Shown here: positions 16,798 to 26,254 of the stretch, one piece after another
Position numbering within the stretch: the stretch's first letter is position 1
Layout of the letters: every line of letters starts with the position of its first letter
Assembly (NCBI RefSeq): GCF_001310895.1
Contig: NZ_BAZS01000011.1
Coordinates: 29,875-93,874, forward strand
From: Virgibacillus halodenitrificans JCM 12304
Lineage (GTDB): Bacteria; Bacillota; Bacilli; Bacillales; Amphibacillaceae
DNA: 64,000 nucleotides
Direction of reading: 5' to 3'
The notes under the pieces: model-generated
The model's input: only the letters and a program-made list of their open reading frames with translations
What the model was told of the DNA's origin: nothing
Database searches by the model: none
Made by a program: the position numbers and the translations under genes

Positions 16798-17499
16798 GTG
16801 GTGGATATGAATCGGAAAGAAATTCAAAAAGCGCGTATGTGGCAATACTTTTTAGATGCAGCAACGGAAGTAATTAAAGAAGAAGGTATTGAGAAAGTTA
16901 CTATACGAAAGATAGCAGCTCGTGCAGGTTATACAAGCTCTACAGCTTATAATTATTTTACGGATCTTTCCCATTTGAAATTCTTTGCAGCAATGCGTTT
17001 TACAACAGATTATATTGAGGAACTTCCAGCTTATTTGGAAAAAGGCGAGAATAGAATCGAAAAATGGCTTTATTCATGGGAATGTTTTTGTAAACACACA
17101 TTTAATCAACCGGAAATATATGCGGTTATTTTCATGGAAAACCTTGGGTCTGTGCCAGAGGAATTTCTTTCCGGTTATTACCAAATCTATCGCCATGAAT
17201 TAATCGGTTTATCTGATGAGATAAAATCCATCATTATGGAGCACGACTTTGCCAAACGAAGCGCACTGTATATTAAAAGTGCTGTTGAGGAGCAACTTAT
17301 TAAGGAAGAAGATATTGATTTAATTGCAGATACGACTTTAATGATATGGAAAGGCATGATGAACACGTTCCTCAATCGGCGCAGAAATTATACGAAGGAA
17401 GAAGCAGCCAGAATAACGCTTCATTTTGTTTACGAAAGTGCTTTGAAAATGATCCCAATAGATAAAAGAGAAAAAATTACGTTTCATCCAGAACTGTAA
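16798..17499 (+). CDS. TetR/AcrR family transcriptional regulator
   Basis: The 233-aa protein has an N-terminal TetR HTH (ATEVIKEEGIEKVTIRKIAARAGYTSSTAYNYF, about 18-50) and a helical effector domain. The GTG start lies 6 bases after GGAGG. It is encoded between the BCCT transporter and the hydrolase, so it most likely controls this operon through the palindrome at 15026-15039. It is longer than the TetR at 5949 and not closely similar outside the HTH. Confidence 0.85.
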   Translation: MVDMNRKEIQKARMWQYFLDAATEVIKEEGIEKVTIRKIAARAGYTSSTAYNYFTDLSHLKFFAAMRFTTDYIEELPAYLEKGENRIEKWLYSWECFCKHTFNQPEIYAVIFMENLGSVPEEFLSGYYQIYRHELIGLSDEIKSIIMEHDFAKRSALYIKSAVEEQLIKEEDIDLIADTTLMIWKGMMNTFLNRRRNYTKEEAARITLHFVYESALKMIPIDKREKITFHPEL

Positions 17500-17529
17500 A
17501 TAGAAAAATATTATCATCTCAAAGAAAGG

Positions 17530-19587
17530 TTGAATGAATTGGTTTTTAATATTAAAGACTCAAGTAACAGAACAGTTAAAACGGATTACCCTAAGGAAAT
17601 AAAAAAAATGGAACATGTCTGGATACCAATGTCTGATGGCGCAAAACTCGCCGCAACAATTTGGTTACCAAAGGATGCTGAAGAAAATCCTGTGCCAGCT
17701 ATTTTAGAGTATTTGCCGTATCGGAAGGATGATTTCACTTCCATTCGTGACTCGGTGCGTCACCCGTATTTTGCAGGTCATGGATATGCAAGTATTCGAA
17801 TAGATATTCGTGGTACTGGTAATTCCGATGGGATCCTGCTTGATGAATACTTAAAGCAGGAACAAGATGATGCTTTAGAAGTGTTTGACTGGATTGCCGA
17901 GCAGCCATGGGCGACTGGGTCTGTCGGTATGATAGGTAAATCATGGGGCGGCTTCAATGGTTTACAAATAGCAGCAAGGAAGCACCCAGCGTTAAAAACA
18001 ATTATTACATTATGTTCAACCGATGATCGTTATGCAGATGATGTGCATTATCGAGGCGGTAATCTTCTGGCTTCGGACATGCTTTGGTGGGCATCTACCA
18101 TGTTTGCATATAGTGCACGACCACAGGATCCAGAAGTTGTTGGTGCAAGCTGGAAGGAAAATTGGCTGGATCGCTTGGAAAATACACCTCCTTATGTACA
18201 GGAGTGGGTACGTCATCAGGTAAGGGATGATTATTGGAAACATGGGTCTATTTGCGAGGATTACTCTGATATCCAGATTCCTGTATTTACCGTAAGTGGC
18301 TGGCAAGATGGTTATACAGATGCCGTGTTCCGTATGGTAGAGAATTTACCACATTCCAAAGGCTTGATCGGACCATGGGCGCATGAGTTTCCAGAGGTTG
18401 CTACTCCTGACCCGGCAATCGGTTTTTTACAGGAATGTCTAAGATGGTGGGATCAGTGGTTGAAAGGCATTGATACTGGTGTGAAAGATGATCCAAAACT
18501 AGTATCATGGATTCAGAATAGCGAATTACCAGAAGTAAATTATGATGTCCGGCCTGGTAAATGGGTAGCAGATAACTCATGGCCATCGGAGAATATTAAT
18601 GAAAAACATTTTTGGCTTAGTGAAGGAAAGCTTGAGGAGCAAGTTACATCCGGAAAGGAATTTACTATCCCAAGCGTACAGGAGCATGGATATTATGCGG
18701 GAGTATTTTGCCCGTTTGGCCAGCCAGGTGATTTGCCTTCTGATCAACGATTGGAAAACGGCAAGGCAGTTGTCTTTACTTCAGATCCATTGACAGACTC
18801 AGTGGACTTGTTAGGTCATCCAGTATTTCATATGGAATTTTCTTCTGACCAAAAAGATGCATTGGTAGCTGTCAGACTCTGTGACAAAGCACCAAGTGGG
18901 GAATCTACGTTAATCAGCTGGGGTATGTTGAATTTGAACCATCTACATTCACATGAACATCCAGAGGCGCTGATACCAGGGAAAGTCTACCATGCTTCCA
19001 TTAAATTGGATGTATTGGGACAGCAAATTCCAGAAGGTCATCGTTTGGAAGTCGCTATTGCTCCAACGTATTGGCCGCAAGCATGGCCTTCCCCAAAACC
19101 GGTTACATTGAAAATTTTATCTAGGGAAAACACTAAAATGACTCTACCAGTGCGGACGCCACAGCCAGAAATAGATAATAGCATTCATTTTGAAAATCCC
19201 GAAACCGCACAGGTTATTGACAAAGAAATTCTTCGAGAAGAAAATCGTACCAGAACAGTATCACATGATACGATTCAAAATGTGTGGAAGCTGGAAGATT
19301 TTTCGGATGAAGGTGAGAGATTACTTCTCCACAATGATATTAGGCATGGAAGTATTAACAGAAACACCTTTACAATTAAATCTAATGATCCGCTTTCTGC
19401 AAGTGTGGAATGTGAATGGGAACTTACTGTGGGACGAGAGGAGTGGCAAACCAAGTTACTTACTCATAGCAAAATGACTAGTGATGAAACAACCTTTTAT
19501 TTAACAAATACAATGACCGCATTGGAAAATGAAGAAGAAATTTTTCAGAAGACATGGAAAGAGGAAATACCTAGAAACTTTACTTGA
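17530..19587 (+). CDS. CocE/NonD family hydrolase (peptidase S15-like)
   Basis: The roughly 685-aa protein has an N-terminal alpha/beta-hydrolase domain with the nucleophile serine in GKSWGGFNG (about 139-147), a helical cap and a C-terminal jelly-roll (X-Pro dipeptidyl-peptidase C-terminal domain, from about 340). FTVSGWQDGYTD and GPWAHE hold the likely acid and histidine. Relatives include cocaine esterase and glutaryl-acylase. No signal peptide is visible, so it acts in the cytoplasm, perhaps on the compound imported by the BCCT carrier of the same operon. TTG 17530 abuts the SD AAAGG; TTG 17539 has better spacing and ATG near 17608 is another option. Confidence 0.85.
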   Translation: MNELVFNIKDSSNRTVKTDYPKEIKKMEHVWIPMSDGAKLAATIWLPKDAEENPVPAILEYLPYRKDDFTSIRDSVRHPYFAGHGYASIRIDIRGTGNSDGILLDEYLKQEQDDALEVFDWIAEQPWATGSVGMIGKSWGGFNGLQIAARKHPALKTIITLCSTDDRYADDVHYRGGNLLASDMLWWASTMFAYSARPQDPEVVGASWKENWLDRLENTPPYVQEWVRHQVRDDYWKHGSICEDYSDIQIPVFTVSGWQDGYTDAVFRMVENLPHSKGLIGPWAHEFPEVATPDPAIGFLQECLRWWDQWLKGIDTGVKDDPKLVSWIQNSELPEVNYDVRPGKWVADNSWPSENINEKHFWLSEGKLEEQVTSGKEFTIPSVQEHGYYAGVFCPFGQPGDLPSDQRLENGKAVVFTSDPLTDSVDLLGHPVFHMEFSSDQKDALVAVRLCDKAPSGESTLISWGMLNLNHLHSHEHPEALIPGKVYHASIKLDVLGQQIPEGHRLEVAIAPTYWPQAWPSPKPVTLKILSRENTKMTLPVRTPQPEIDNSIHFENPETAQVIDKEILREENRTRTVSHDTIQNVWKLEDFSDEGERLLLHNDIRHGSINRNTFTIKSNDPLSASVECEWELTVGREEWQTKLLTHSKMTSDETTFYLTNTMTALENEEEIFQKTWKEEIPRNFT

Positions 19588-19615
19588 TTAGTATGTAGTA
19601 GCCATCTTTGATGTT

Positions 19616-19665
19616 AAAACAGTTAATATCCTGAATGCGTTTTACGCGGGATATTGACTGTTTTT
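19616..19665 (+). terminator. Terminator of the BCCT-tetR-hydrolase operon
   Basis: A 14-bp stem pairs 19618-19631 with 19649-19662 (one G-U), followed by TTTTT. Confidence 0.85.
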
Positions 19666-19715
19666 CTATAAGTCAGCCCATTCCAGCACCTTACCCCAAT
19701 TTATATTTGTTTTAT

Positions 19716-19744
19716 TTGTATGCAGGTAGGGGATACGATACTAT
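19716..19744 (+). promoter_or_regulatory. Promoter of the mscS-like gene
   Basis: TTGTAT (19716-19721), 17 bases, TACTAT (19739-19744) form a sigma-A promoter. An overlapping GTTTTA (19709-19714)-N15-GGGATA (19730-19735) resembles a sigma-B promoter weakly. Confidence 0.55.
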
Positions 19745-19775
19745 ATAAAAATAAGCACAAGGAGGGAGTACAAAC

Positions 19776-20597
19776 ATGGAAATTTTAGGGATGGAAATAG
19801 ATGTAGCAAAAATAGTAGGCATACTTATACAAATTGGGATACTGATCATTGCATTTTTAATTGTAGTACCAATCGGCAAGAAAATTATCGAAAAAACATT
19901 ACAAAGAGCGGCCCAAAGCAGAAAGGCTTCGCCTGGCCGAATGAAAACACTGGAAAAATTACTAGCTAATGTGTTTTCCTATATAATGATTTTTATCTTT
20001 ATAGTTATGTTCTTTGCCACCTTAGGTGTGGAGATTGGTCCACTAATTGCCGGAGCTGGAGTAATTGGACTGGCAGTGGCTTTTGGTGCACAAGGGCTTG
20101 TTAGTGATATCGTGACAGGATTTTTCATTCTATTAGAACAACAGCTTGAAATTGATGATTATGTAACAACTGCAGGCTATGATGGAATTGTAGAAGAGAT
20201 TGGATTGCGTACAACAAAGATTCGTAGCTTTGATGGAACCTTAAATTACGTACCAAACCGTTATATAGAAGGTGTAGCAAATCATTCGAGGGGAAATATG
20301 CGTGCCTTGGTTGATATTGGAATAAGCTATGATGATAATATTGATGGGGCAATTACAGTATTAGAAAAGGTCTGTGCTGAATTCCAGCTGGATGAACGTT
20401 TTAAGGATGGTCCAAACGCAATAGGTGTGCAGAGTATAGGTTCTTCTGATATTGTCCTTCGAGTTGTTGGGCAGACAGAAAATGGTTTACAGTGGGCATG
20501 TGAAAGAGATATGCGTAAACGAATCAAAGAAGCATTTGATGAAGCGAATATTGATATTCCATTTCCACATCATGTTCTTATACAAAAAGATAAATAA
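19776..20597 (+). CDS. Small-conductance mechanosensitive channel, MscS family (YkuT-like)
   Basis: The 273-aa protein has three membrane helices (about 12-34, 65-88, 93-115). The pore helix contains the glycine/alanine pattern GPLIAGAGVIGLAVAFGAQGLVSDIVTGF, and the beta domain includes DYVTTAGYDGIVEEIGLRTTKIRSFDGTLNYVPN. It opens under membrane tension on hypo-osmotic shock. Length matches YkuT of B. subtilis. The ATG follows AAGGAGGGAG. It is monocistronic with its own promoter and terminator. Confidence 0.92.
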   Translation: MEILGMEIDVAKIVGILIQIGILIIAFLIVVPIGKKIIEKTLQRAAQSRKASPGRMKTLEKLLANVFSYIMIFIFIVMFFATLGVEIGPLIAGAGVIGLAVAFGAQGLVSDIVTGFFILLEQQLEIDDYVTTAGYDGIVEEIGLRTTKIRSFDGTLNYVPNRYIEGVANHSRGNMRALVDIGISYDDNIDGAITVLEKVCAEFQLDERFKDGPNAIGVQSIGSSDIVLRVVGQTENGLQWACERDMRKRIKEAFDEANIDIPFPHHVLIQKDK

Positions 20598-20604
20598 ACG
20601 GAAA

Positions 20605-20645
20605 GTAGCTGATTATCCCTTAACAGGGGCAATCAGCTCTTTTTA
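20605..20645 (+). terminator. Terminator of the mscS-like gene
   Basis: AGCTGATT (20607-20614) pairs with AATCAGCT (20631-20638), with an inner CCCT/AGGG stem, followed by CTTTTTA. Confidence 0.8.
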
Positions 20646-20735
20646 TGTTGTATGGAGTAGGTGAAGGAGTTAAATATGAGGTTTTATAAAAAATAGATGT
20701 CAGTATTTTGTTGAAAAGAATCAAATACGCCTTCG

Positions 20736-20764
20736 TTGTATCTGTTAAACTGGATTAATATAAT
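20736..20764 (+). promoter_or_regulatory. Sigma-A promoter of nos
   Basis: TTGTAT (20736-20741), a 17-base spacer and TATAAT (20759-20764) lie 22 bases before the nos start. This also shows that upstream in-frame start codons at 20736 cannot be used. Confidence 0.7.
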
Positions 20765-20786
20765 ATGCAAAGTTAGGAGCAACAGG

Positions 20787-21878
20787 ATGAACAACCAAAC
20801 GCTTATTCAAGAAGCTGAATTGTTTATACAACAAGCCTATACAGAACTTGGTAAATCTACGGAAGAGATCGAAAGTCGTTTGAAGTCGGTCCGCCATTCT
20901 ATTGAATTAAATAATTTTTATGAGCATACATTGGAAGAATTATCTTATGGTGCGAAAGTAGCTTGGAGAAATTCTAATCGCTGCATCGGGCGGTTTTTTT
21001 GGGAAAATCTGAAATTAGTGGATGCAAGAGGAATGCATACAAGTAAGGAAGTCTTTGGGTGTCTCCTTAATCATATTGATAAAGCAACCAACGAAGGAAA
21101 AATCCAGCCATTGATTACTATTTTTCAACCTCAAAAAAATGGACATTCTCCTATAAAAATATGGAACCATCAATTATTGCGTTATGCAGGATATAAAACA
21201 GAAGATGGAATCATTGGTGATCCAGACTCCCTTCAGTTTACCGAGAAGTGCATGGAGATTGGATGGCAGGGAGAAGGAACGATGTTTGATGTTCTTCCCC
21301 TTGTTATTCAAATAGATAACGGTAAACCTGAATATATGGAAATACCTAAAGAGCTTATTATGGAGGTTCCTATTCAGCATGCGGAGTATGACTTATTTGG
21401 CGGGGAGGAGATAAAATGGTATGCGGTACCTATCATCTCCGATATGCGATTAGAGATAGGAGGCGTTCATTACACAGCGGCTCCTTTTAACGGATGGTAT
21501 ATGGGAACGGAGATTGGAGCGAGAAATCTGGCGGACACCGAACGATACAATCTATTACCAACCATTGCAAAGCAAATGGAATTAGATATGAAGCGGCTAG
21601 GCACGTTATGGAAGGATCGTGCCTTAGTTGAGCTTAATTCAGCCGTTCTGGACTCGTTTAAAAAACGTGGTGTCACGATTGTGGATCATCATACTGCCGC
21701 AAATCAATTTCGTTTATTTGAACAGAAGGAAGAAAAATGTCAACGACAGGTAACCGGGAAGTGGTCCTGGTTAATTCCTCCAATATCACCTGCGACTACA
21801 CATGTATTTCATCGTCCGTTTAATAACACAGTAAAGAAACCAAATTATTTTTATCAAGATAAATATTATACTGATTGA
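20787..21878 (+). CDS. nos: Bacterial nitric oxide synthase oxygenase
   Basis: With ATG 20787 (after TTAGGAG) the protein is 363 aa, the length of B. subtilis NOS. It consists of the oxygenase domain only. The heme-ligating cysteine is C66 in WRNSNRCIGR, and the substrate-arginine glutamate is in GWYMGTEIGARNL. It makes NO from L-arginine using electrons from a general flavodoxin or reductase, since no reductase domain is fused. In bacilli NO protects against oxidative stress and some antibiotics. Monocistronic. Confidence 0.95.
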   Translation: MNNQTLIQEAELFIQQAYTELGKSTEEIESRLKSVRHSIELNNFYEHTLEELSYGAKVAWRNSNRCIGRFFWENLKLVDARGMHTSKEVFGCLLNHIDKATNEGKIQPLITIFQPQKNGHSPIKIWNHQLLRYAGYKTEDGIIGDPDSLQFTEKCMEIGWQGEGTMFDVLPLVIQIDNGKPEYMEIPKELIMEVPIQHAEYDLFGGEEIKWYAVPIISDMRLEIGGVHYTAAPFNGWYMGTEIGARNLADTERYNLLPTIAKQMELDMKRLGTLWKDRALVELNSAVLDSFKKRGVTIVDHHTAANQFRLFEQKEEKCQRQVTGKWSWLIPPISPATTHVFHRPFNNTVKKPNYFYQDKYYTD

Positions 21879-21904
21879 ATGGGAATAGAGGTTGACCCAG
21901 AAAA

Positions 21905-21959
21905 CAAAATCCGAACTGATTCAAGGTAATAATGAATCATAGTTCGGATTTGTTTTTTT
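21905..21959 (+). terminator. Terminator of nos
   Basis: AAATCCGAACT (21907-21917) pairs with AGTTCGGATTT (21941-21951), with inner GATTCA/TGAATC, followed by GTTTTTTT. It shares primary sequence with the hairpin at 14679-14728. After it, 21960-22189 contains a TTATCTCAT...ATGAGATAA hairpin (about 22031-22073) and a CATACT (22104) resembling a sigma-G -10. Confidence 0.8.
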
Positions 21960-22189
21960 GTGGAAAATTAATTAAAACTTTTTTAGATCGGGGCACCAAT
22001 ACTTTAGCATGGTCTTCTTTAAAATTTAATTATCTCATTACTCTTCATTAAAGACGAAAGAATTATGAGATAAAGCTTTTTATCCTATTACTTTTATATT
22101 TGGCATACTCTGCAGCATGCAACGTATAAAATACCTTCATTATGGAAAAGAAAGGAAGAAGGGAATTAATGAAGGAACGAGGAGATAAA

Positions 22190-23725
22190 ATGGTACGCCG
22201 TTCTTTTTTTAGAAGAAATAAAAAAAATCCTTCTTCAAATCAAAAGGAAAATTTTACTATTAAATTAGGAAATGATTTGGAAAAGAATCTTTCAAATGTA
22301 AAAAATATGCTGGATGATGCAGAGGATCTCATCATTCGGCATTTCACTAGTGGCTCGCACAAACTTGCTATTGTGTGCTTAGAAGGCTTGGTTGATAAAG
22401 AGTTCGTCCAAACGCACGTTATTCGAAACTTACAGGAAACGAATGATGATTTATCTGATCCTGCACAAACCTTGGATGTTTTTTTTCAGAAAATGATCTC
22501 CCTAACTTCTATTAAGTATGCCCAGAGCCTTGATGATATTTCTTATGGGCTACTATCAGGGAACACTGTTCTTTATTTAAATGGCATAGATCAAGTTTTA
22601 ATTTTGGGCACGAGTGGCGGTAAAACCCGAGAAATTCAGGAGCCCGTCTCAGAATCGTTAATTCGTGGGCCTCGAGATGGTTTTGTGGAAGATATTCAAA
22701 CGAATATTTCCTTGCTGCGAAGGTACATTCGTGATCCGAACCTTCGATTTAAATCACATGAAATAGGAAGAAGATCGAAGCAAAAGCTTGTTGTTGCGTT
22801 TATGGATGGTATTACGGATCAAGACCTTGTGAAGGAAGTTAATCGTAGGTTGGAGACCATCGATATTGATTTTGCGCCTGAAAGTGGTTTTGTGGAACAG
22901 TGGATTGAAGATAGTTTTTTATCCCCATTTCCTCAATTTATGAATACGGAAAGACCTGACAAAGTATCCGCAGCACTTATGCAGGGAAAAATAGCTATTT
23001 TATTAAATGGAACTCCCTTTGTGTTGACTGCACCTACTACTTTAGGAGATACGTTGCAATCGCCAGAGGATTATTATGAACGTTGGTCAGTTAGTTCATT
23101 AATTCGTATTCTCCGATATTTAGGTGTTTTTATTTCTATGTTTCTACCAGCTTTCTATATTGCCTTGGTCTCCTATCACCAAGGAATGATTCCAACTAAG
23201 CTAGCATTTTCTATTGCAGCTACGAGAGAAGGGGTTCCATTTCCCTCTTTCGTAGAAGCTGTATTAATGGGAATTACTATGGAATTATTAAGAGAGGCGG
23301 GGGCCAGGCTTCCGCAGTCAATCGGTCAAACAATTGGTATTGTAGGAGGCTTGGTAATTGGAGATGCTGCTGTTAGGGCAGGAATTGTAAGTCCTATTAT
23401 GGTAATTGTGGTGGCCTTAACGGCTATTTCTTCTTTCACATACCCGGCTTATAGTGTAGCAATCGCCTTCCGCATGCTTCGTTTTGCTTTTATGATTGCT
23501 GCAGCGCTATTAGGACTGTACGGGATTATTCTCTTGTATATAGCAATTATGATTCATATTGCCAATTTAAAGAGTATTGGGGTCCCATATTCTGCTCCAT
23601 TCTCTCCAACATTTATTGATGACTGGAAGGATCTAGTGATAAGAGCCCCTATTACCTTATTAAAAAACAGACCAGTAACAACACAAACAAGAGATAAAGT
23701 TAGGATTAAAAAGGAGAACAGCTGA
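22190..23725 (+). CDS. Spore germination receptor subunit A (GerA/GerKA family)
   Basis: With ATG 22190 (behind GAGGAG) the protein is 511 aa; in-frame ATGs at 22142 and 22169 are alternatives. It has a basic N-terminus, a cytoplasmic domain with the GerA-family blocks VYLNGIDQVLILG and EPVSESLIRGPRDGF (VRGPREGF-like), and a C-terminal half with about five membrane helices (EAVLMGITMELLREAGARLPQ). It is the A subunit of a nutrient receptor in the spore inner membrane. It is the first gene of a GerA-B-C operon. Which nutrient is sensed cannot be told. Confidence 0.92.
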   Translation: MVRRSFFRRNKKNPSSNQKENFTIKLGNDLEKNLSNVKNMLDDAEDLIIRHFTSGSHKLAIVCLEGLVDKEFVQTHVIRNLQETNDDLSDPAQTLDVFFQKMISLTSIKYAQSLDDISYGLLSGNTVLYLNGIDQVLILGTSGGKTREIQEPVSESLIRGPRDGFVEDIQTNISLLRRYIRDPNLRFKSHEIGRRSKQKLVVAFMDGITDQDLVKEVNRRLETIDIDFAPESGFVEQWIEDSFLSPFPQFMNTERPDKVSAALMQGKIAILLNGTPFVLTAPTTLGDTLQSPEDYYERWSVSSLIRILRYLGVFISMFLPAFYIALVSYHQGMIPTKLAFSIAATREGVPFPSFVEAVLMGITMELLREAGARLPQSIGQTIGIVGGLVIGDAAVRAGIVSPIMVIVVALTAISSFTYPAYSVAIAFRMLRFAFMIAAALLGLYGIILLYIAIMIHIANLKSIGVPYSAPFSPTFIDDWKDLVIRAPITLLKNRPVTTQTRDKVRIKKENS

Positions 23726-23726
23726 A

Positions 23727-24839
23727 ATGGAGAATTTTAAATATGCCGATGAACAAATAAGTCCATTTGAAATTCTAATTGCTGTCCCTTCTATAGTAAT
23801 TGCGGTTGGTATCTTGATCTTACCTCGAAGCTTGGCTAGTGTAACAGTTTCCTCTGATGGGTGGGTCGCATTACTTATAGGAGGGATATTGGCAATATTG
23901 ATTACTTGGGCTACAGCAAAAGTCGCGGCCGCATTTCCCTCACAGCACTTCATAACATATGCAACTACCTTATTAAAAAGGCCACTAGCCGTTGTTTTTA
24001 CACTTCTATTTGCGGTTCAAGGAATTATCTTAACAGCTTATGAAATAAAACAGGTTTCTTATACATCACAGCAGTATCTCTTTGACCGAACCCCAATGGA
24101 AATTATTAGTTTAACGTTTCTCTTGCTCGTTGTATATGCCGTTGCTGGAACAAGAGCTGGAGTATTTCGCCTGAATGTTATGTTTTTACCTATCATTATA
24201 TTCGTTACGATTATTTTAATATTATTTTCGCTTGTTTTCATACGTTCTGAGAATATTTTACCTGTGTTTCAAACTGATCTTAAAGGTTATTTTTGGGGGT
24301 TAAGAGAGAGTACGATGGCATATACAGGATATGGCATATTATTTTTTTATATAGCCTTTGTGAGGAATTCTAAGCAGGCACCTAAAATGGCTGCTGCTGG
24401 AATGGCCATAGCTGTCGTATTATATATTCTTATCTTTCTAACGTGTATCGCTGTGTTTGGTAATGTGACTACTGCCAATTTAATGAGCCCTACGGTTGAA
24501 CTTGCCAAGACCATTGAAATACCTGGAGGGATTTTGGAAAGGTTTGAATCTATCTTTTTTATGATTTGGATTATGGCCATATTTAATACGGCTGTTATCG
24601 CTCTGGATATATCAGTACTTGCAATTACTTCTGTCTTTCCATCTATAAATAAATTTAAATTACTATTATTTCTGTGCCCGGTAACTTATTTTATCAGTGA
24701 GCTGCCTAATAATATTACCGAGCTGGAGGTAATGGGAGAAATAATGGGTACCTATAGTGTTGCGCTCTCATTAAGTGTGCTGATGTTGCTTCTAATCATG
24801 ATGAAAGTGAGAGGTGTGAAAAATAGTGGTTCACAGTAA
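23727..24839 (+). CDS. Spore germination receptor subunit B (GerB family)
   Basis: The 370-aa protein has about ten membrane helices and belongs to the GerB/spore permease family, related to amino acid permeases. It begins EQISPFEILIAVPSIVIAVGILILPRSLA, as is usual for GerB. It should form the ligand-binding part of the receptor. It starts 1 base after the GerA-like gene and its end overlaps the GerC-like gene by 14 bases, so the three are coupled. Confidence 0.92.
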   Translation: MENFKYADEQISPFEILIAVPSIVIAVGILILPRSLASVTVSSDGWVALLIGGILAILITWATAKVAAAFPSQHFITYATTLLKRPLAVVFTLLFAVQGIILTAYEIKQVSYTSQQYLFDRTPMEIISLTFLLLVVYAVAGTRAGVFRLNVMFLPIIIFVTIILILFSLVFIRSENILPVFQTDLKGYFWGLRESTMAYTGYGILFFYIAFVRNSKQAPKMAAAGMAIAVVLYILIFLTCIAVFGNVTTANLMSPTVELAKTIEIPGGILERFESIFFMIWIMAIFNTAVIALDISVLAITSVFPSINKFKLLLFLCPVTYFISELPNNITELEVMGEIMGTYSVALSLSVLMLLLIMMKVRGVKNSGSQ

Positions 24840-26016
24840 TTACGTTTACACACGAATAATAGTACTTTTTATACTTATTTTTTTGTCAGGTTGCTGGGAC
24901 AGAGTCGAAATAGAGGAGCGAGGTTTTGTGGTTGGATCAGGAATTGATTTGGCAGAAGAACAGGAAGGGGACCATACGAAGATAACGTTAACGAACCAAT
25001 TTGTAATTCCTGCTGGACTAGGTACCCCTTCGGAAGGTGGAGGAGCAGATCAAAAAACATTTACGAATTTATCTGCAAGTGGAAATAGTGTTTTTGATAT
25101 TAATCGTAAAATGGCAAAACTCACCAACAGAACGCCATTCTATCAACACTTAAAAATGATTGTTTTAGCAGAGGAAATGGTGAAGAAACCATACTTACTT
25201 GAGGATGTAATGGATCTATTTATTCGGGATCAGGAAATGCGCCGCGGTGTTCATGTTGTTATTGCAGAAGGTGAGGCGAGAAAGATACTGGATATAGAGC
25301 CAAAGCTAGAAAAACTTCCGATGTTGTATATTGAATCCATGCTAAAAAATAGTTATAAAAATGCTGAAATAATAGAAGAGATACATGTTGATGATATACA
25401 CCTATATTTATTAGACAAAAAAAGCTATATTATTCCTCTTATAACGATGGAAGGGAATAAAATTGCTTACAAGGGAGTTGCTGTATTTCAAGGGGAAGAG
25501 GATAGAATGGTTGGAAGTTTAGTAGGAGATGAACTCGTAGGCTTAAATCTTGTAACGGGTAAAGTTAAAGAAGGAAGTATTGAAGCAGAGGTAGAAGGTA
25601 AGTTAATGACATTAGAAATATTGGATGCATCCCGAAAAATTAAAGTGAAAAGTAAGAGTAAAGAAAAGGTGGTATTTTCAGTTGATATAAAAATAGCTGC
25701 CTCCATAGCAGAAACGTTTGGCTCAGAGGACTTTACTAAAGATCGAACACTAAAAATCATAGAGAAAGCTTTAAAAGAAAAAATCCACAAAATTGTAAAT
25801 CAAGCTATAGTTAAAGTTAAGGACGATTTAAAAGTTGATGCATTCCGACTTTCCAGTGAGCTTTATCAGAAGCATTACCCATTTTGGGAGGAAATAGAAG
25901 AGGATTGGGATAGAGGAGAGAATATTTTTTCGAAAAGTGAGATTGAAGTTAAGGTACAAACGGAAATTAAAAATGCAGGAGTTACAAACAGAACAGAAAA
26001 GGAGGGGGGAAAATAG
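24826..26016 (+). CDS. Spore germination receptor lipoprotein subunit C (GerC family)
   Basis: The 396-aa protein starts with GTG and has a lipoprotein signal with lipobox LSGC (Cys about residue 22) followed by WDRVEIEERGFVVGSGID, a typical GerC N-terminus. The DRQ-like block FVIPAG, the block NLSASGNSVFDINRKM and the C-terminal LYQKHYPFWEEIEEDW match the family. It is lipidated on the outer face of the spore inner membrane and completes the GerABC receptor. A 48-aa membrane protein gene follows at once. Confidence 0.92.
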   Translation: MVHSNYVYTRIIVLFILIFLSGCWDRVEIEERGFVVGSGIDLAEEQEGDHTKITLTNQFVIPAGLGTPSEGGGADQKTFTNLSASGNSVFDINRKMAKLTNRTPFYQHLKMIVLAEEMVKKPYLLEDVMDLFIRDQEMRRGVHVVIAEGEARKILDIEPKLEKLPMLYIESMLKNSYKNAEIIEEIHVDDIHLYLLDKKSYIIPLITMEGNKIAYKGVAVFQGEEDRMVGSLVGDELVGLNLVTGKVKEGSIEAEVEGKLMTLEILDASRKIKVKSKSKEKVVFSVDIKIAASIAETFGSEDFTKDRTLKIIEKALKEKIHKIVNQAIVKVKDDLKVDAFRLSSELYQKHYPFWEEIEEDWDRGENIFSKSEIEVKVQTEIKNAGVTNRTEKEGGK

Positions 26017-26019
26017 CTC

Positions 26020-26166
26020 ATGCTGGATATCTTATTGAATAGACTTCCACCCCCAATTGTATGGTTTTGTACGGTAATGGCTTTCATTGTTCCATATCTT
26101 ATTCAAAAAGTGAATCTTCGTCTACATAAGTACGGAGACCCCCCATGGAAGAAAAAAAGGCCTTAG
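26020..26166 (+). CDS. 48-aa membrane protein following gerC, possible D subunit
   Basis: ATG 26020 lies 3 bases after the GerC-like stop and has the very strong SD GGAGGGGGG inside the 3' end of that gene. The product has one hydrophobic helix (about 10-28) and a basic tail with HKYGDPPWKKKRP. Small membrane D proteins accompany some Ger receptors in Bacillus, usually longer and with two helices, so assignment as a D subunit is inference. The coupling to gerC makes a role in the receptor likely. Confidence 0.6.
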   Translation: MLDILLNRLPPPIVWFCTVMAFIVPYLIQKVNLRLHKYGDPPWKKKRP

Positions 26167-26254
26167 TTGTAGTTAACTTACCCTGTCTTTTTTTTGGCTT
26201 GGTACGTGTGCCATGATACTATATGGATAAAGTACAAGCCAAAGGAGTGCAGAA

